Source: Zobellia laminariae (GTDB lineage: Bacteria; Bacteroidota; Bacteroidia; Flavobacteriales; Flavobacteriaceae). Taken from it: a DNA stretch of 64,000 nt. The DNA lies in contig NZ_RCNS01000001.1 of assembly GCF_009725995.1 (NCBI RefSeq), forward strand, positions 848,283 through 912,282. The letters run 5' to 3'. The number at the start of each line of letters is the position of its first letter. The stretch's first letter is position 1. The position numbers and the translations under genes are program-made. Positions 47,721 through 57,389 of the stretch are shown here, piece after piece. The notes beneath the pieces are model-generated. The model did no database searches. It had not been told where the DNA came from and saw only the letters and a program-made list of their open reading frames with translations.

Positions 47721-47823
47721 TTACAATCATTTTAATTCCCTTTTTAGAATTACAACACTATTACAAAAGTTCCTTTTAAGCCTATAGGAAAGGCCGGACA
47801 TTATTAAATTAAAAATTGAACTC

Positions 47824-50661
47824 ATGAAAACCACCACCACTTTTATACTATTATGGCTATCTTTTTTTGGAGTAAATGCCATGCAATCCAAAATAGAACC
47901 AGCGGACATAGAAACGCAAAAAGTCTACCTCTCAGGTACGGGCAAAGATGATATGGTAGACTGGGATTTCTTTTGTTCAGACGGAATGAATAGCGGTAAA
48001 TGGACTACTATAGGTGTTCCTTCTTGTTGGGAATTGCAAGGATTTGGAAACTACAACTATGGTAAGGATGATTTTAAGGTGCGTAAGAACGAATACGGAC
48101 TTTACAAGTATCAATTTGATGTTCCAGAAAATTGGGATGAAAAGGAAGTAAAAATTGTTTTTGAAGGCGTCATGACCGATGCCGAGGTAAAAATTAATGG
48201 AAAACTGGCTGGCGAAATACACCAAGGGGCTTTTTACGAATTCAAGTATGAGATTTCTAAACTCCTGAAATACGGCGAAAAAAACTTGCTAGAAGTCAAA
48301 GTGAACAAAGCCTCTTCCAACACCTCTATCAATCATGCTGAAAGGGAAGCGGATTTTTGGATTTTCGGTGGAATTTTTAGACCTGTTTATTTACAAGCTT
48401 CCCCTAAAGAAAATATTGAACGGGTTGCCATCAATGCTAAAGCAAATGGAAGCATAGAAGCCGATATTTACACTGTATCTACAAAAGCTAAATCTCTTCG
48501 CCTTTCGCTATCTGATATCAATCACAAAAAGATAGAAGATTTAGCCGCTACTGACATCAGTAAAGAAAATGATAAGTGGCATGTTACCTCAAAAGCCAAC
48601 GACATAAAATCATGGAATCCGGAATCGCCTCAACTATACTTCTTGAATATAGAACTTCTGGGCAAAAAAGATGAAGTGCTTCATACAACTACGCAACGTA
48701 TAGGTTTTAGGACGGTTGAAGTTCGTGAGGGAGACGGAATCTACGTAAACGGGCAACGAATAAAATTCAAAGGCGTAAATCGTCATTCCTTCTATCCTTC
48801 CTCGGGAAGAACTATATCAAAAGAACTCAGTATTGAGCATATAAAAATGATGAAAGATATGAACATGAATGCCGTTCGTATGTCTCATTATCCTCCGGAC
48901 AAGCACTTTTTAAATGTTGCGGATTCGCTTGGGCTTTTTGTTATAGATGAAGTCTGCACATGGCACTCACCTCATTTGGATACAAAAGTAGGCCGTAAAA
49001 TAGTAAAAGAAACTATTGTGCGTGACGTAAACCACCCCTCTATTCTCCTTTGGGCAAACGGAAATGAAACAGGCTGGAATACAGAGTTAGATGGTGACTA
49101 TGCCAAGTGGGACATTCAAAAAAGAGAAGTCATTCACCCTTGGAATATCTTTAACAAAACCAATACCATGCACTATCCTAGCTATCATGTTTTTGCGTAT
49201 GATACTTATGCTAAGGATAAAATATATTTCCCAACCGAGTTTTTACATGGTCTGTATGATGGTGGGCATGGTGCCGGACTAGATGATTATTGGAAACAGA
49301 TGTGGAATATGCCATTAGCTGCCGGAGGTTTCTTATGGGATTTTGCAGATGAAGCCGTGGTTCGAACAGATAAAAAAGGAATACTAGACACAGACGGTAA
49401 TCATGCCGCCGATGGTATCGTGGGGCCTTATGGTGAGAAAGAAGCTAGTTACTTCAGTATTAAAGAAATTTGGTCTCCGGTTTACATAGAAGACCGTTAT
49501 ATAAAATCAGATTTTAATGGTGTTTTCAGGGTTGAAAATAGATATCATTTTTCCAATTTAAATGAGATTAAAATGGTTGCCAAATGGGTACAGTTTGATG
49601 GGCCAAAAGGGACGGACAAAGTTAAAGTGCTTTCTGAGAGTACTGTTCCATTACCAGACTTAAAACCAGAGACCAAAGGAGCGTTCAAGGTAGATTTACC
49701 TAAAAACTGGCCATCTGCAGATGCTTTGTTTTTAACAGCTACAGACCATAATGGATTAGAAATATTTACATGGAGCTACCCTATTAAAGTCCCAAAGGAC
49801 ACAAATAAAAGTAATATTATTAGTGCAGGACAAGGAGCGGTTACAACTCATGTTGATGGGGGACTTATAAAAGTTAAAGCAAACGGAATCCAATATACCT
49901 TTTCAGAAGGAACCAGCTTGTTGCAAGAGGTTAAAAAAGGGAACAATAGTATTCCCTTTACTAATGGCCCCGTCATTTTTGACCATAAAGACAAGATAGA
50001 ATCTATAAATGTAAATAAGCTTAAAGACAAGGTAGAGATTACTACTGTTTTTGAAAAGGCGGATAAATCTCCAGGATGGGCAAGCCATAAAGAGTACAGC
50101 TCCGATGTTATAAAATGGATTGTACACTCCAACGGCCTGTTGGACCTACATGTTGAAATTAAGGGCAAAAAAATAGTGAACGGATTTAAAGGTATTACGT
50201 TCTCGTTTCCGGAATCTGAAGTTAGTGGCATGAAATGGCTAGGAGACGGACCCTTCCGTGTATGGCGTAATAGAATGAAGGGAACCAAATTTCAAGTTTG
50301 GGAAAATGATTACAACAATACCGTTACCGGAGAATCAGGTTTTGTATATCCAGAGTTTAAAGGATTCTTTTCTAGTCTGTACTGGGCGCGAGTAAAAGGT
50401 AAAAACTACAACGGTTTTACAGTGTATTGCAATTCTGAAAACACCTTTTTACGAATGCTTACCCCTCAGCAACCAAAAGAAGACCCTAATCATAGAGTTT
50501 CTGTGGACTTTCCGGAAGGCGACATCTCCTTTGTTAAAAATGTTCCTGCAATAGGAACTAAGTTTCAAACAGGAGATAAAATGGGTCCTCAAGGAAATTC
50601 AGAAAACTACTTCGGAAATGATGATGAGCCTATCAGTATAAACCTAACCTTTGAGTTTTAA
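47824..50661 (+). CDS. GH2 beta-galactosidase-type glycosidase
   Basis: Retaining exo-glycosidase of 945 residues, probably beta-galactosidase. A short hydrophobic N-terminus (about 1-20) suggests secretion. The GH2 order is present: sugar-binding domain (VPSCWELQGFGNYNYG, about 60-185), immunoglobulin-like domain, and TIM barrel from about 310 (FKGVNRHSFYP, VRMSHYPPD). The acid/base is Glu415 in ANGNETGWN and the nucleophile is likely Glu472 in PTEFLHGLYDGG. A C-terminal beta-sandwich (about 690-945) follows. It would remove beta-linked galactose, alternating with GH110 action on a galactan. It is the last glycosidase of the PUL, divergent from the ToxR-like gene and closed by a terminator at 50697. 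GH2 beta-glucuronidase or mannosidase cannot be fully excluded. Confidence 0.9.
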   Translation: MKTTTTFILLWLSFFGVNAMQSKIEPADIETQKVYLSGTGKDDMVDWDFFCSDGMNSGKWTTIGVPSCWELQGFGNYNYGKDDFKVRKNEYGLYKYQFDVPENWDEKEVKIVFEGVMTDAEVKINGKLAGEIHQGAFYEFKYEISKLLKYGEKNLLEVKVNKASSNTSINHAEREADFWIFGGIFRPVYLQASPKENIERVAINAKANGSIEADIYTVSTKAKSLRLSLSDINHKKIEDLAATDISKENDKWHVTSKANDIKSWNPESPQLYFLNIELLGKKDEVLHTTTQRIGFRTVEVREGDGIYVNGQRIKFKGVNRHSFYPSSGRTISKELSIEHIKMMKDMNMNAVRMSHYPPDKHFLNVADSLGLFVIDEVCTWHSPHLDTKVGRKIVKETIVRDVNHPSILLWANGNETGWNTELDGDYAKWDIQKREVIHPWNIFNKTNTMHYPSYHVFAYDTYAKDKIYFPTEFLHGLYDGGHGAGLDDYWKQMWNMPLAAGGFLWDFADEAVVRTDKKGILDTDGNHAADGIVGPYGEKEASYFSIKEIWSPVYIEDRYIKSDFNGVFRVENRYHFSNLNEIKMVAKWVQFDGPKGTDKVKVLSESTVPLPDLKPETKGAFKVDLPKNWPSADALFLTATDHNGLEIFTWSYPIKVPKDTNKSNIISAGQGAVTTHVDGGLIKVKANGIQYTFSEGTSLLQEVKKGNNSIPFTNGPVIFDHKDKIESINVNKLKDKVEITTVFEKADKSPGWASHKEYSSDVIKWIVHSNGLLDLHVEIKGKKIVNGFKGITFSFPESEVSGMKWLGDGPFRVWRNRMKGTKFQVWENDYNNTVTGESGFVYPEFKGFFSSLYWARVKGKNYNGFTVYCNSENTFLRMLTPQQPKEDPNHRVSVDFPEGDISFVKNVPAIGTKFQTGDKMGPQGNSENYFGNDDEPISINLTFEF

Positions 50662-50696
50662 AATATAGATAAGTAGAAACGAAATACTGTAAACTA

Positions 50697-50730
50697 AAAA
50701 GAGTCTCATCGGTTTCGACAAGACTCTTTT
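50697..50730 (+). terminator. Intrinsic terminator after GH2, likely two-way
   Basis: AAAAGAGTCT (50697-50706) pairs with AGACTCTTTT (50721-50730), ten pairs with A- and T-tails on either side, so it can stop the GH2 unit and also the opposing trehalase unit. The 379-base gap 50662-51040 also holds a hairpin AACACTG/CAGTGTT (50776-50803) and no credible gene. Confidence 0.85.
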
Positions 50731-51040
50731 ACGAGAACACTATATGAAAATGAAAAATTTTATTTCTATTTGATTAACACTGTAAACTTACGGCAGCAGT
50801 GTTCATTTTGAAAAAAAATGATGTGAACTAGCCGATTTCTGTTGTGAAAACGCATTTTATCGATTTTTGAACTCAGAAACAGCATTATGAACCTATTTCT
50901 TAAAACCTTTCTAGCCGTTTCTTATTTGCAGAAAATCCGAAAAACTATCATTTCGTTTGATTTGGAAGAAAATTGATTAGTCTTTATACTCGAGGGAGTA
51001 CTTTTAAATAGCAGGAATATTAGAAATCTGTATCATCTAT

Positions 51041-52639
51041 TTATTTCTTGTTGATTTTTGCTTTTAATGCCAGATACACTCCGTTACTCCATCCAAAACC
51101 ATCTTGCACCGGATATTCTCCTCCACCAGCATCTAAGCTCATGTCCTCCACATTATACTTTTCAACGAATTTTCCTGTATTGGCATATACCTTTTCATTG
51201 AGTTTTACCCAACGTTGAGCAATGGTATTTGCGAGTTCGTCATGACCATAATTTTCCAAGCCAACAATGGTCATCCATTGCAATGGCGCCCAACCGTTAG
51301 GAGCGTCCCATTGCTCACCTGTGTTTTTTAAAGTAGTAACTACACCACCTGGTTTCAGAAAATTGTTTTTTATGTATTCTGCAATGCTATCTGCCTGCTC
51401 CTGTGATGCCATATTGAAAAACAAGGGAAAGGTCATGGCCAATGAAGGCTCGCCAGTTTGTTTTTCCTTGACCCAGTTAAAATCTTCATAAATACCTTCA
51501 GAGGCATTCCAACAAAATTCATTTAGAAATTTCTTTCTGTTCGCCATACTTTCCTCAAGTATCTTTTTGAATTCTTCATCTTCAGGATAGCATTTTAACA
51601 ACACGGTTTCTAAGCCGTAAAGAAGCGCATTAAGATCAACAGGGATGATATCTGTAGTGACAATGGTTTCTATTGATTTACCATCAGCAAACCACCTTGA
51701 AGAATAGTCCCAACCGGATTCCGCTCCAGAACGCAGGTCACTATACATTTTTTCGCCTCCATTTATTTTTTGAACCTGATTGTAATCTTCACGATACGAT
51801 TCTTCTCTAGGTGAAGTACCGCGGTCAAAATAACGATTCATTATCCCTAAAGGAGTAGCAACGCAGTGGTAAATAGGCGTGTTAGTGGTTTCCTTACCGT
51901 CCATCCAAAAATCATACTCTTTTCTAAGTGCTACCTTATATTTTGTATAGATTGAATCACCTCTGCTTTTTGCTAATAAAGCAACCATCTGAGCAAAGAA
52001 AGGGGGTTGAGATCTTGTGATATAGTAGGTTCTATTCCCGTTGGGGATATGACCTACAGTTTCTATTAAATGCGCAAAATTTTCAAGCATGTTATCAATC
52101 AGCTCAAACTCACCACTTTCAGCTAAGCCTAACATCGTAAAATAACTGTCCCAATAATAAACTTCTCGGAAACGACCACCTGGAACTATATAGGGCTCAG
52201 GCAAAGGAATAAGCGTGCTACCTTCATTTTTGGCATCTGAAATTCTCGTTAGAACCGGCCATAGTGAGACAACATGTTCCGCGGCAGATTTGCTCTTATC
52301 CGTCTTAAAGTCTGAACTTATAGTCTCTGGTAATTCAAAATTCTCGAGTACGAAAGCCTTCAAATCAAAATTTGCAGAGTCGCTTTCCTGCTCATACGCT
52401 ATTTTAATTTCGGAGTAAGGTCTTTTGGCAATGCAATCAACGAATGTCTTGCTGTCCGGAAAAACCTGTTCTAGTTGTACATCTACGAATAGCTGACCAA
52501 GTAAACTATCAAGAGTTTGATGTGTTTCTCCTTTTTCTAAGGTCTCTTGGGTTGTGTTTACTATCTCAACGGCCTTTTTATCCGGTTCGGTCTTACAGGA
52601 AATAAAGGCGAATAAGAAAAATAACAAATAGTATCGCAT
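51041..52639 (-). CDS. Periplasmic trehalase (GH37) lipoprotein
   Basis: Alpha,alpha-trehalase of 532 residues, hydrolysing trehalose to two glucose. Lipobox FISC gives Cys15, so it is an anchored lipoprotein, unlike the soluble E. coli TreA. Both trehalase signatures are present: PGGRFREVYYWDSYF (about 150) and EQWDAPNGWAPLQW (about 450). The catalytic acid region AESGWDYSSRW and the Glu in GGGEYPVQDGFGW are intact. It lies 42 bases downstream of the acyl-CoA dehydrogenase, same strand. Trehalose is a common compatible solute in the sea; I see no tie to the sulfated galactan locus. Confidence 0.92.
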   Translation of the reverse strand: MRYYLLFFLFAFISCKTEPDKKAVEIVNTTQETLEKGETHQTLDSLLGQLFVDVQLEQVFPDSKTFVDCIAKRPYSEIKIAYEQESDSANFDLKAFVLENFELPETISSDFKTDKSKSAAEHVVSLWPVLTRISDAKNEGSTLIPLPEPYIVPGGRFREVYYWDSYFTMLGLAESGEFELIDNMLENFAHLIETVGHIPNGNRTYYITRSQPPFFAQMVALLAKSRGDSIYTKYKVALRKEYDFWMDGKETTNTPIYHCVATPLGIMNRYFDRGTSPREESYREDYNQVQKINGGEKMYSDLRSGAESGWDYSSRWFADGKSIETIVTTDIIPVDLNALLYGLETVLLKCYPEDEEFKKILEESMANRKKFLNEFCWNASEGIYEDFNWVKEKQTGEPSLAMTFPLFFNMASQEQADSIAEYIKNNFLKPGGVVTTLKNTGEQWDAPNGWAPLQWMTIVGLENYGHDELANTIAQRWVKLNEKVYANTGKFVEKYNVEDMSLDAGGGEYPVQDGFGWSNGVYLALKAKINKK

Positions 52640-52681
52640 AGCAATGTGAAGTCTTGGTTACGATCTAAAAGTAAGGCTTTA

Positions 52682-53878
52682 CTATTTAAATGCGGAATGA
52701 CCCGTTATATCCATTCCGGTAATCAACAAGTGAATATCATGAGTGCCTTCATAGGTAATTACGCTTTCTAAATTCATCATATGACGCATGATGCTATATT
52801 CCCCAGTAATACCCATACCACCTAATACTTGTCTGGCTTCTCTAGCTATCTTAATGGCCATATCTACGTTATTACGTTTAGCCATAGAAATCTGAGCCGT
52901 AGTAGCCCTACCTTCATTCTTTAATTGTCCTAAACGGAATGCCAATAATTGGGCTTTAGTGATTTCAGTAATCATCTCAGCTAATTTTTTCTGCTGTAAT
53001 TGAGTGGCGGCAATCGGTTTACCAAATTGTATTCGCTCTTTAGCATACTTAAGTGCGGTATCATAACAATCCATGGCCGCACCAATTGCACCCCAAGAAA
53101 TACCATAACGGGCAGAATCCAAACACCCTAACGGAGCACCAAGACCTGATTTGTTTGGCAACAGATTTTCCTTAGGAACCTTGACATTATCGAATATCAA
53201 TTCGCCGGTGGCCGATGCTCTCAAAGACCATTTGTTATGCGTTTCCGGTGTTGTAAATCCTTCCATACCCCGTTCTACTATAAGCCCGTGAATACGACCT
53301 TCCTCATTCTTGGCCCATACCACGGCAATGTCCGCAAAAGGGGAATTGGATATCCATAATTTGGCTCCATTTAAAAGGTAATGGTCTCCCATATCCTTGA
53401 ATTTAGTTTCCATTCCGCTAGGGTTAGAACCGTGATTAGGCTCCGTAAGCCCAAAACAGCCCATCATTTCACCGGAGGCTAATTTTGGTAAATATTTTTT
53501 TCGTTGTTCTTCTGATCCGTACGTATAAATAGGGTACATAACCAATGAAGACTGTACCGAAGCTGTAGAACGCACACCACTATCACCACGTTCTATTTCT
53601 TGCATGATAAGTCCGTAGCTAATTTGATCTAAGCCAGCACCGCCATACTCTTCAGGAATATAGGGTCCGAATGCACCTATTTCGGCCAATCCACCAATAA
53701 TTTGCTTCGGAAACTCTGCTTTTTGAGCATATTCCTCAATTATAGGAGAAACATCCCTTTTTACCCACTGGCGTGCAGCATCACGTACCAATTTATGCTC
53801 CTCGGAAAGAAGGTCATCAAGATTGTAATAGTCTGGCGCTTCGAACAAATCAGATCTCATAGGATGAATTTTAATCAA
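52682..53878 (-). CDS. Acyl-CoA dehydrogenase, glutaryl-CoA dehydrogenase-like
   Basis: FAD enzyme of 398 residues in the acyl-CoA dehydrogenase family. The motifs CFGLTEPNHGSNPSGMET and LWISNSPFADIAVVWAK are typical, and the catalytic base is the Glu in ITYEGTHDIHLLITG, whose form matches glutaryl-CoA dehydrogenases that oxidise and decarboxylate glutaryl-CoA in lysine and tryptophan breakdown. The N-terminus DYYNLDDLLSEEHKLVRD also fits that group. It is cytoplasmic and has no signal peptide. It lies 37 bases downstream of trmN6 on the same strand; the pairing looks like conserved core order rather than function. Confidence 0.88.
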   Translation of the reverse strand: MIKIHPMRSDLFEAPDYYNLDDLLSEEHKLVRDAARQWVKRDVSPIIEEYAQKAEFPKQIIGGLAEIGAFGPYIPEEYGGAGLDQISYGLIMQEIERGDSGVRSTASVQSSLVMYPIYTYGSEEQRKKYLPKLASGEMMGCFGLTEPNHGSNPSGMETKFKDMGDHYLLNGAKLWISNSPFADIAVVWAKNEEGRIHGLIVERGMEGFTTPETHNKWSLRASATGELIFDNVKVPKENLLPNKSGLGAPLGCLDSARYGISWGAIGAAMDCYDTALKYAKERIQFGKPIAATQLQQKKLAEMITEITKAQLLAFRLGQLKNEGRATTAQISMAKRNNVDMAIKIAREARQVLGGMGITGEYSIMRHMMNLESVITYEGTHDIHLLITGMDITGHSAFK

Positions 53879-53915
53879 ATATAATGATGAAACGTAACAT
53901 TATGCGTACTAATTG

Positions 53916-54626
53916 TTACATTTTTAAATAAAAATCTTTAGTCAATGAAATATAGTCTTCGGTGTACTCGTGCCTGCCTATTTCAATAGTCAGCTCACTG
54001 GTTTCCAGTTCTACCTCCTCAAACCCAAACTGAATTAAGCTGCGTTTAATCTCCGAAGTAGGAGTTCCTTTTACACGGGTGATTCGTTGTGGGTATAATT
54101 TAAAGGAATTAGCCAGTTTCAAAAAGGTTTCTTCTTCTTTAAAAGGAATAATGGTTGCAAACGAGCCATTGGACGCCATTAGTTTTGATACGCCTTCTAA
54201 CAATTCATCGAACGGTAAAGATTGATTTTGTCTTGCTTTATCTCGCGATTCATCTCCACTGGAAACTTCTTCGGAATAAAAAGGCGGGTTAGATACTATC
54301 AGATCATAAGGATCTTCCCATTCATCAACAAACTCATAAAGACCGGCGTGATAACAAAAAAGCCTGTCGGCCCAATCAGAACTATCAAAATTTGAAACGC
54401 ATTGTTCATAGGCATCTTCATCAATTTCCAAAGCATCTATGGTTTCCGCAGTACTACGTTGGGCAATCATCAAAGCTATCAGTCCCGTACCGGCACCTAT
54501 ATCCAAAATAGAATCGGGATTATTATCTATAGAAACCCAAGCACCTAATAATACGCCATCTGTACCCACTTTCATGGCACAACGGTCTTGCTCTATCTGG
54601 AATTGTTTGAATTTAAATGGCTTCAT
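53916..54626 (-). CDS. trmN6: tRNA1(Val) A37 N6-methyltransferase TrmN6-like
   Basis: SAM-dependent methyltransferase of 236 residues that methylates adenosine 37 of tRNA1(Val). The first residues (PFKFKQFQIEQDRCAMKVGT) include the FxF.Q....CAMKVGTD.VLLGAW pattern diagnostic of the YfiC/TrmN6 group. SAM-binding ILDIGAGTGLIALMIAQR and the catalytic NPPFYSEE for N6-adenine methylation are intact. Length is normal. A bulged inverted repeat (53894-53919) overlaps its stop codon and precedes the next gene. Confidence 0.88.
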   Translation of the reverse strand: MKPFKFKQFQIEQDRCAMKVGTDGVLLGAWVSIDNNPDSILDIGAGTGLIALMIAQRSTAETIDALEIDEDAYEQCVSNFDSSDWADRLFCYHAGLYEFVDEWEDPYDLIVSNPPFYSEEVSSGDESRDKARQNQSLPFDELLEGVSKLMASNGSFATIIPFKEEETFLKLANSFKLYPQRITRVKGTPTSEIKRSLIQFGFEEVELETSELTIEIGRHEYTEDYISLTKDFYLKM

Positions 54627-54896
54627 ATTATGATGTTGCTTTATTAATTTTCAAATTCCGTTTTAGAATTATTAATTGAAAAACAACTAATTATGTGTTA
54701 GTGATTTCAAAAATTACGGAATACACTTAACTTTTGTTATAGTGCATAAAATACTTGTCCTTAGAGTTGAAAATACTTAAATTTATTAATATAAATCACT
54801 CCTGAAAAAAATTTAGTTTTTATCTTATTTTAAACTATCAACTCTTTTTAAGTAAACAGAGAAATACACATACCGTCTAAACCAAAATACACCAAA

Positions 54897-55940
54897 ATGC
54901 AAAATGATTCAAATGCAGGACGCCGTAAATTTTTAAGAAACACCCTAACGGTAGCAGCAGGCTCAACCCTGATTACGCCGTCTCTTTTTGGAGCTCCATC
55001 CATCTTAAAACATTATAAAAAACCGAACTCTAAATTTAATGGAGTACAAATAGGGGTTATCACCTATTCCTTTAGATCCATGGAGGACCAAAGCGCAGAA
55101 GCCACATTACAATATATTTTAGATTGTGGGGTAAATGCCATTGAGCTAATAGGTGACCCTGCGGAAACTTTTGCCGGAAGACCAGAAAACAAGTTAAATA
55201 GAATTGTATTTTTTGGATTAATGAAAAAGAAACGCAGTGGAAGCATTACAGATGACGAAGCTAAAGAACTTGCTGAAATACAAGCAGAACAAGCTGCATA
55301 TAACGCACAGGTTACCGAGTGGCGAAAAACTGCGGATATGAAAAAGTTTGAGAAATTCCGTAAGATGTACAATGATGCAGGTGTAGAAATATATGCCTTT
55401 AAGCCTAGAAATACATTTGGCAAGGATAATTCTGATGCAGATATTGATTGGGGAATGAAAACGGCAAAAGTTTTAGGAGCTAGTCACGTTACCGTAGAAC
55501 ACCCAAGCGATGATGCCACAACACTTAGGCTAGGAAATTTTGCCAAAAAACACGGTATCTATGTTGGTTATCATGGTCATGAACAACAAACCCCTACTCT
55601 ATGGGATACAGCCCTGGAGCAATCAAAATACAATGCCTTAAATCTAGATTTGGGTCATTTTGTAGCTGCAGGAAACGCAGCTCCTTTAGATATTATAAAA
55701 AGTAAGCACGAGCACATTAAAAGTATGCATCTTAAAGACAGACAAACTCCTGAACATGGCAAGGGCAATTTAGTCTGGGGAAGTGGAGATACTCCGTTGC
55801 CAGCTGCTTTGCAATTAATACGTGATAATAAATACAATTTTCCAGGCACAATAGAGCTTGAATATGATATACCAGAAGGCTCAAATGCCATAGCAGAAGT
55901 TCAAAAGTGTTTGTCTTTCTGCGAGAATGCACTAAAATAA
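54897..55940 (+). CDS. Tat-exported TIM-barrel sugar isomerase/epimerase
   Basis: Protein of 347 residues with a twin-arginine signal (GRRKFLRNTLTVAAG) and a xylose-isomerase-like TIM barrel. Metal- and substrate-site regions VTVEHPSDD, VGYHGHEQQTPT, NLDLGHFVAAG, SMHLKDRQ and TIELEYDIPEG are recognisable. It also has a Lys/Glu-rich helical insertion at about 105-150. Exported members of this family act on non-phosphorylated, often oxidised (3-keto) sugars with GMC dehydrogenases; here no dehydrogenase is adjacent, but one lies at 14147. The gene faces the rimM-rpsP unit and stands alone; 270 AT-rich bases upstream show no clear promoter. Confidence 0.85.
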   Translation: MQNDSNAGRRKFLRNTLTVAAGSTLITPSLFGAPSILKHYKKPNSKFNGVQIGVITYSFRSMEDQSAEATLQYILDCGVNAIELIGDPAETFAGRPENKLNRIVFFGLMKKKRSGSITDDEAKELAEIQAEQAAYNAQVTEWRKTADMKKFEKFRKMYNDAGVEIYAFKPRNTFGKDNSDADIDWGMKTAKVLGASHVTVEHPSDDATTLRLGNFAKKHGIYVGYHGHEQQTPTLWDTALEQSKYNALNLDLGHFVAAGNAAPLDIIKSKHEHIKSMHLKDRQTPEHGKGNLVWGSGDTPLPAALQLIRDNKYNFPGTIELEYDIPEGSNAIAEVQKCLSFCENALK

Positions 55941-55983
55941 ATTGAAATAAATTATGGGTAAGCTGGACTAGACCAAGTTTGGT

Positions 55984-56514
55984 TTACCCTAAATATAAGT
56001 CTACAAGACCCTCTGGGGTACTTACGTGAACTACCTTGTTATCGCGGTCAACTTTCTTCACGATTTCATCTATAATTGGCACCAAGATTTCTTTACCATC
56101 TTTATCTATTTCAAAAATAGCTTGAGAGGTTGTGTCATTTACTCCGGTTATTTTACCAATATTACCATGGGTATCATCTAACACATCAAAACCAATAACC
56201 TCGTGAAAGTAGAATTTATCACCTTCTAATTTAGGCAATGCTGCCAAGGGCAAGTAAAGCAAGTGGCCCATAATACGATCCGCAGCTGCTTCATCCTTAA
56301 CTTCTTCGAAATCTATTCTTAAAAGTGCTGATTTGTGCAGGCGACATCTGTCAATAAAAAATGGAACCAGTACATTGCCTTTCATCAAGACAAATACTGA
56401 TTCCATGTTTTCATAGATTTCAGGTTCATCGGCATCTAGTTTAACTAGTACCTCTCCCTTAAAACTATACTTAGAAACGATTTTACCGAGGTAGAAACAA
56501 TCTTCCTTACGCAT
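55984..56514 (-). CDS. rimM: Ribosome maturation factor RimM
   Basis: Protein of 176 residues needed for 30S subunit assembly; binds S19 and the 16S 3' domain. N-terminal barrel YLGKIVSKYSFKGEVLVKLD and C-terminal PRC-barrel with FYFHEVIGFDVLDD and ILVPIIDEIVKKVD, ending GLVDLYLG, are typical. It is 16 bases downstream of rpsP in the standard rpsP-rimM order. Confidence 0.96.
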   Translation of the reverse strand: MRKEDCFYLGKIVSKYSFKGEVLVKLDADEPEIYENMESVFVLMKGNVLVPFFIDRCRLHKSALLRIDFEEVKDEAAADRIMGHLLYLPLAALPKLEGDKFYFHEVIGFDVLDDTHGNIGKITGVNDTTSQAIFEIDKDGKEILVPIIDEIVKKVDRDNKVVHVSTPEGLVDLYLG

Positions 56515-56530
56515 TCGCTTCTAAATTTAT

Positions 56531-57082
56531 TTATTCTTCTTCTTTAGATGCTTCCGCCTCTACAGATGGAGCTTCTTCAACTGCTGTAACTTCTGCATCT
56601 GCATCTTCACCTTCTGGTGTTTCTGGCAATGCGGCTTCAGCTGCTGCTTGTGCTCTCTTTTCGTTTACTTCTTTTTCAGCTTTCAAAGCTTCTGCTTTAG
56701 CATCAGCTTTCGCTTGATCTAAACCACCAACTTTAGAAGCGATCTTACCTTCTTTTTCTTCTAACCAAGCAGTGAATTTTTCTTCGGCTTGTTCTTCGGT
56801 CAAAGCACCTTTACGAACACCACCTAATAAGTGATGCTTTAAAAGTACACCTCTATAAGAAAGAATTGCTTTAGCAGTGTCTGTAGGTTGAGCACCGTTT
56901 TGTAACCACTTTACTGCGTCATCTATTTTTAATTCAATAGTAGCAGGGTTAGTGTTTGGGTTATAAATACCCAATTTTTCTAAGAATTTACCATCTCTTT
57001 TAGCTCTTGCATCTGCAGCAACTATCCAATAAAATGGTTTTCCTTTTTTACCGTGTCTTTGTAATCTAATTTTAACTGGCAT
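56531..57082 (-). CDS. rpsP: 30S ribosomal protein S16
   Basis: Small-subunit protein of 183 residues. The S16 core (1-85) is clear: [40 protein letters not shown] and [20 protein letters not shown]. The family core is about 80-90 residues; here a long Ala/Glu/Lys-rich tail (about 105-183) follows, typical of Bacteroidota S16 and probably disordered. First gene of the rpsP-rimM unit. Confidence 0.97.
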   Translation of the reverse strand: MPVKIRLQRHGKKGKPFYWIVAADARAKRDGKFLEKLGIYNPNTNPATIELKIDDAVKWLQNGAQPTDTAKAILSYRGVLLKHHLLGGVRKGALTEEQAEEKFTAWLEEKEGKIASKVGGLDQAKADAKAEALKAEKEVNEKRAQAAAEAALPETPEGEDADAEVTAVEEAPSVEAEASKEEE

Positions 57083-57153
57083 ATCACATTAATTTGTAGG
57101 GTGCCCGACCCTTGTTATTAATTCATTTTAAAATCTTCCCTTTAAAAGGGGTG

Positions 57154-57161
57154 CAAATATA
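57154..57161 (-). promoter_or_regulatory. -7 box of the rpsP-rimM promoter
   Basis: On the minus strand TATATTTG fits TAnnTTTG exactly and lies 71 bases before the rpsP start. I see no TTG at the usual spacing. The rest of the 307-base gap (57083-57389) to dnaE is AT-rich; a 62-codon GTG frame on the minus strand (57193-57381) has no family likeness and is not called. Confidence 0.55.
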
Positions 57162-57389
57162 GAATTTCTTTTTGAGGTAATCCTACATGTTTTCAATAAA
57201 AAACAACCCTTTTATAACTTTTTCCAAAGATAAGTCCAATTAATCGTAACCAACACACAATGAACCACCTGAATAGGGTTGACACTGCAGCTTTTGATTC
57301 GTTGATAACTCTTAACAAGTCATTAGCTTTAAGAGCGTTCTTTTTACTTAATTTTATAGTCTCTTTTTTAAGCTCAAACACAAACCTTT

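Noticed and set aside
50887..50976. 29-codon ATG frame in the gap between GH2 and trehalase
   Set aside because: Very short, no recognisable content, next to a two-way terminator.
57193..57381. 62-codon GTG-start frame on the minus strand between rpsP and dnaE
   Set aside because: No family likeness, no ribosome binding site, and it sits in the promoter gap of dnaE and rpsP.
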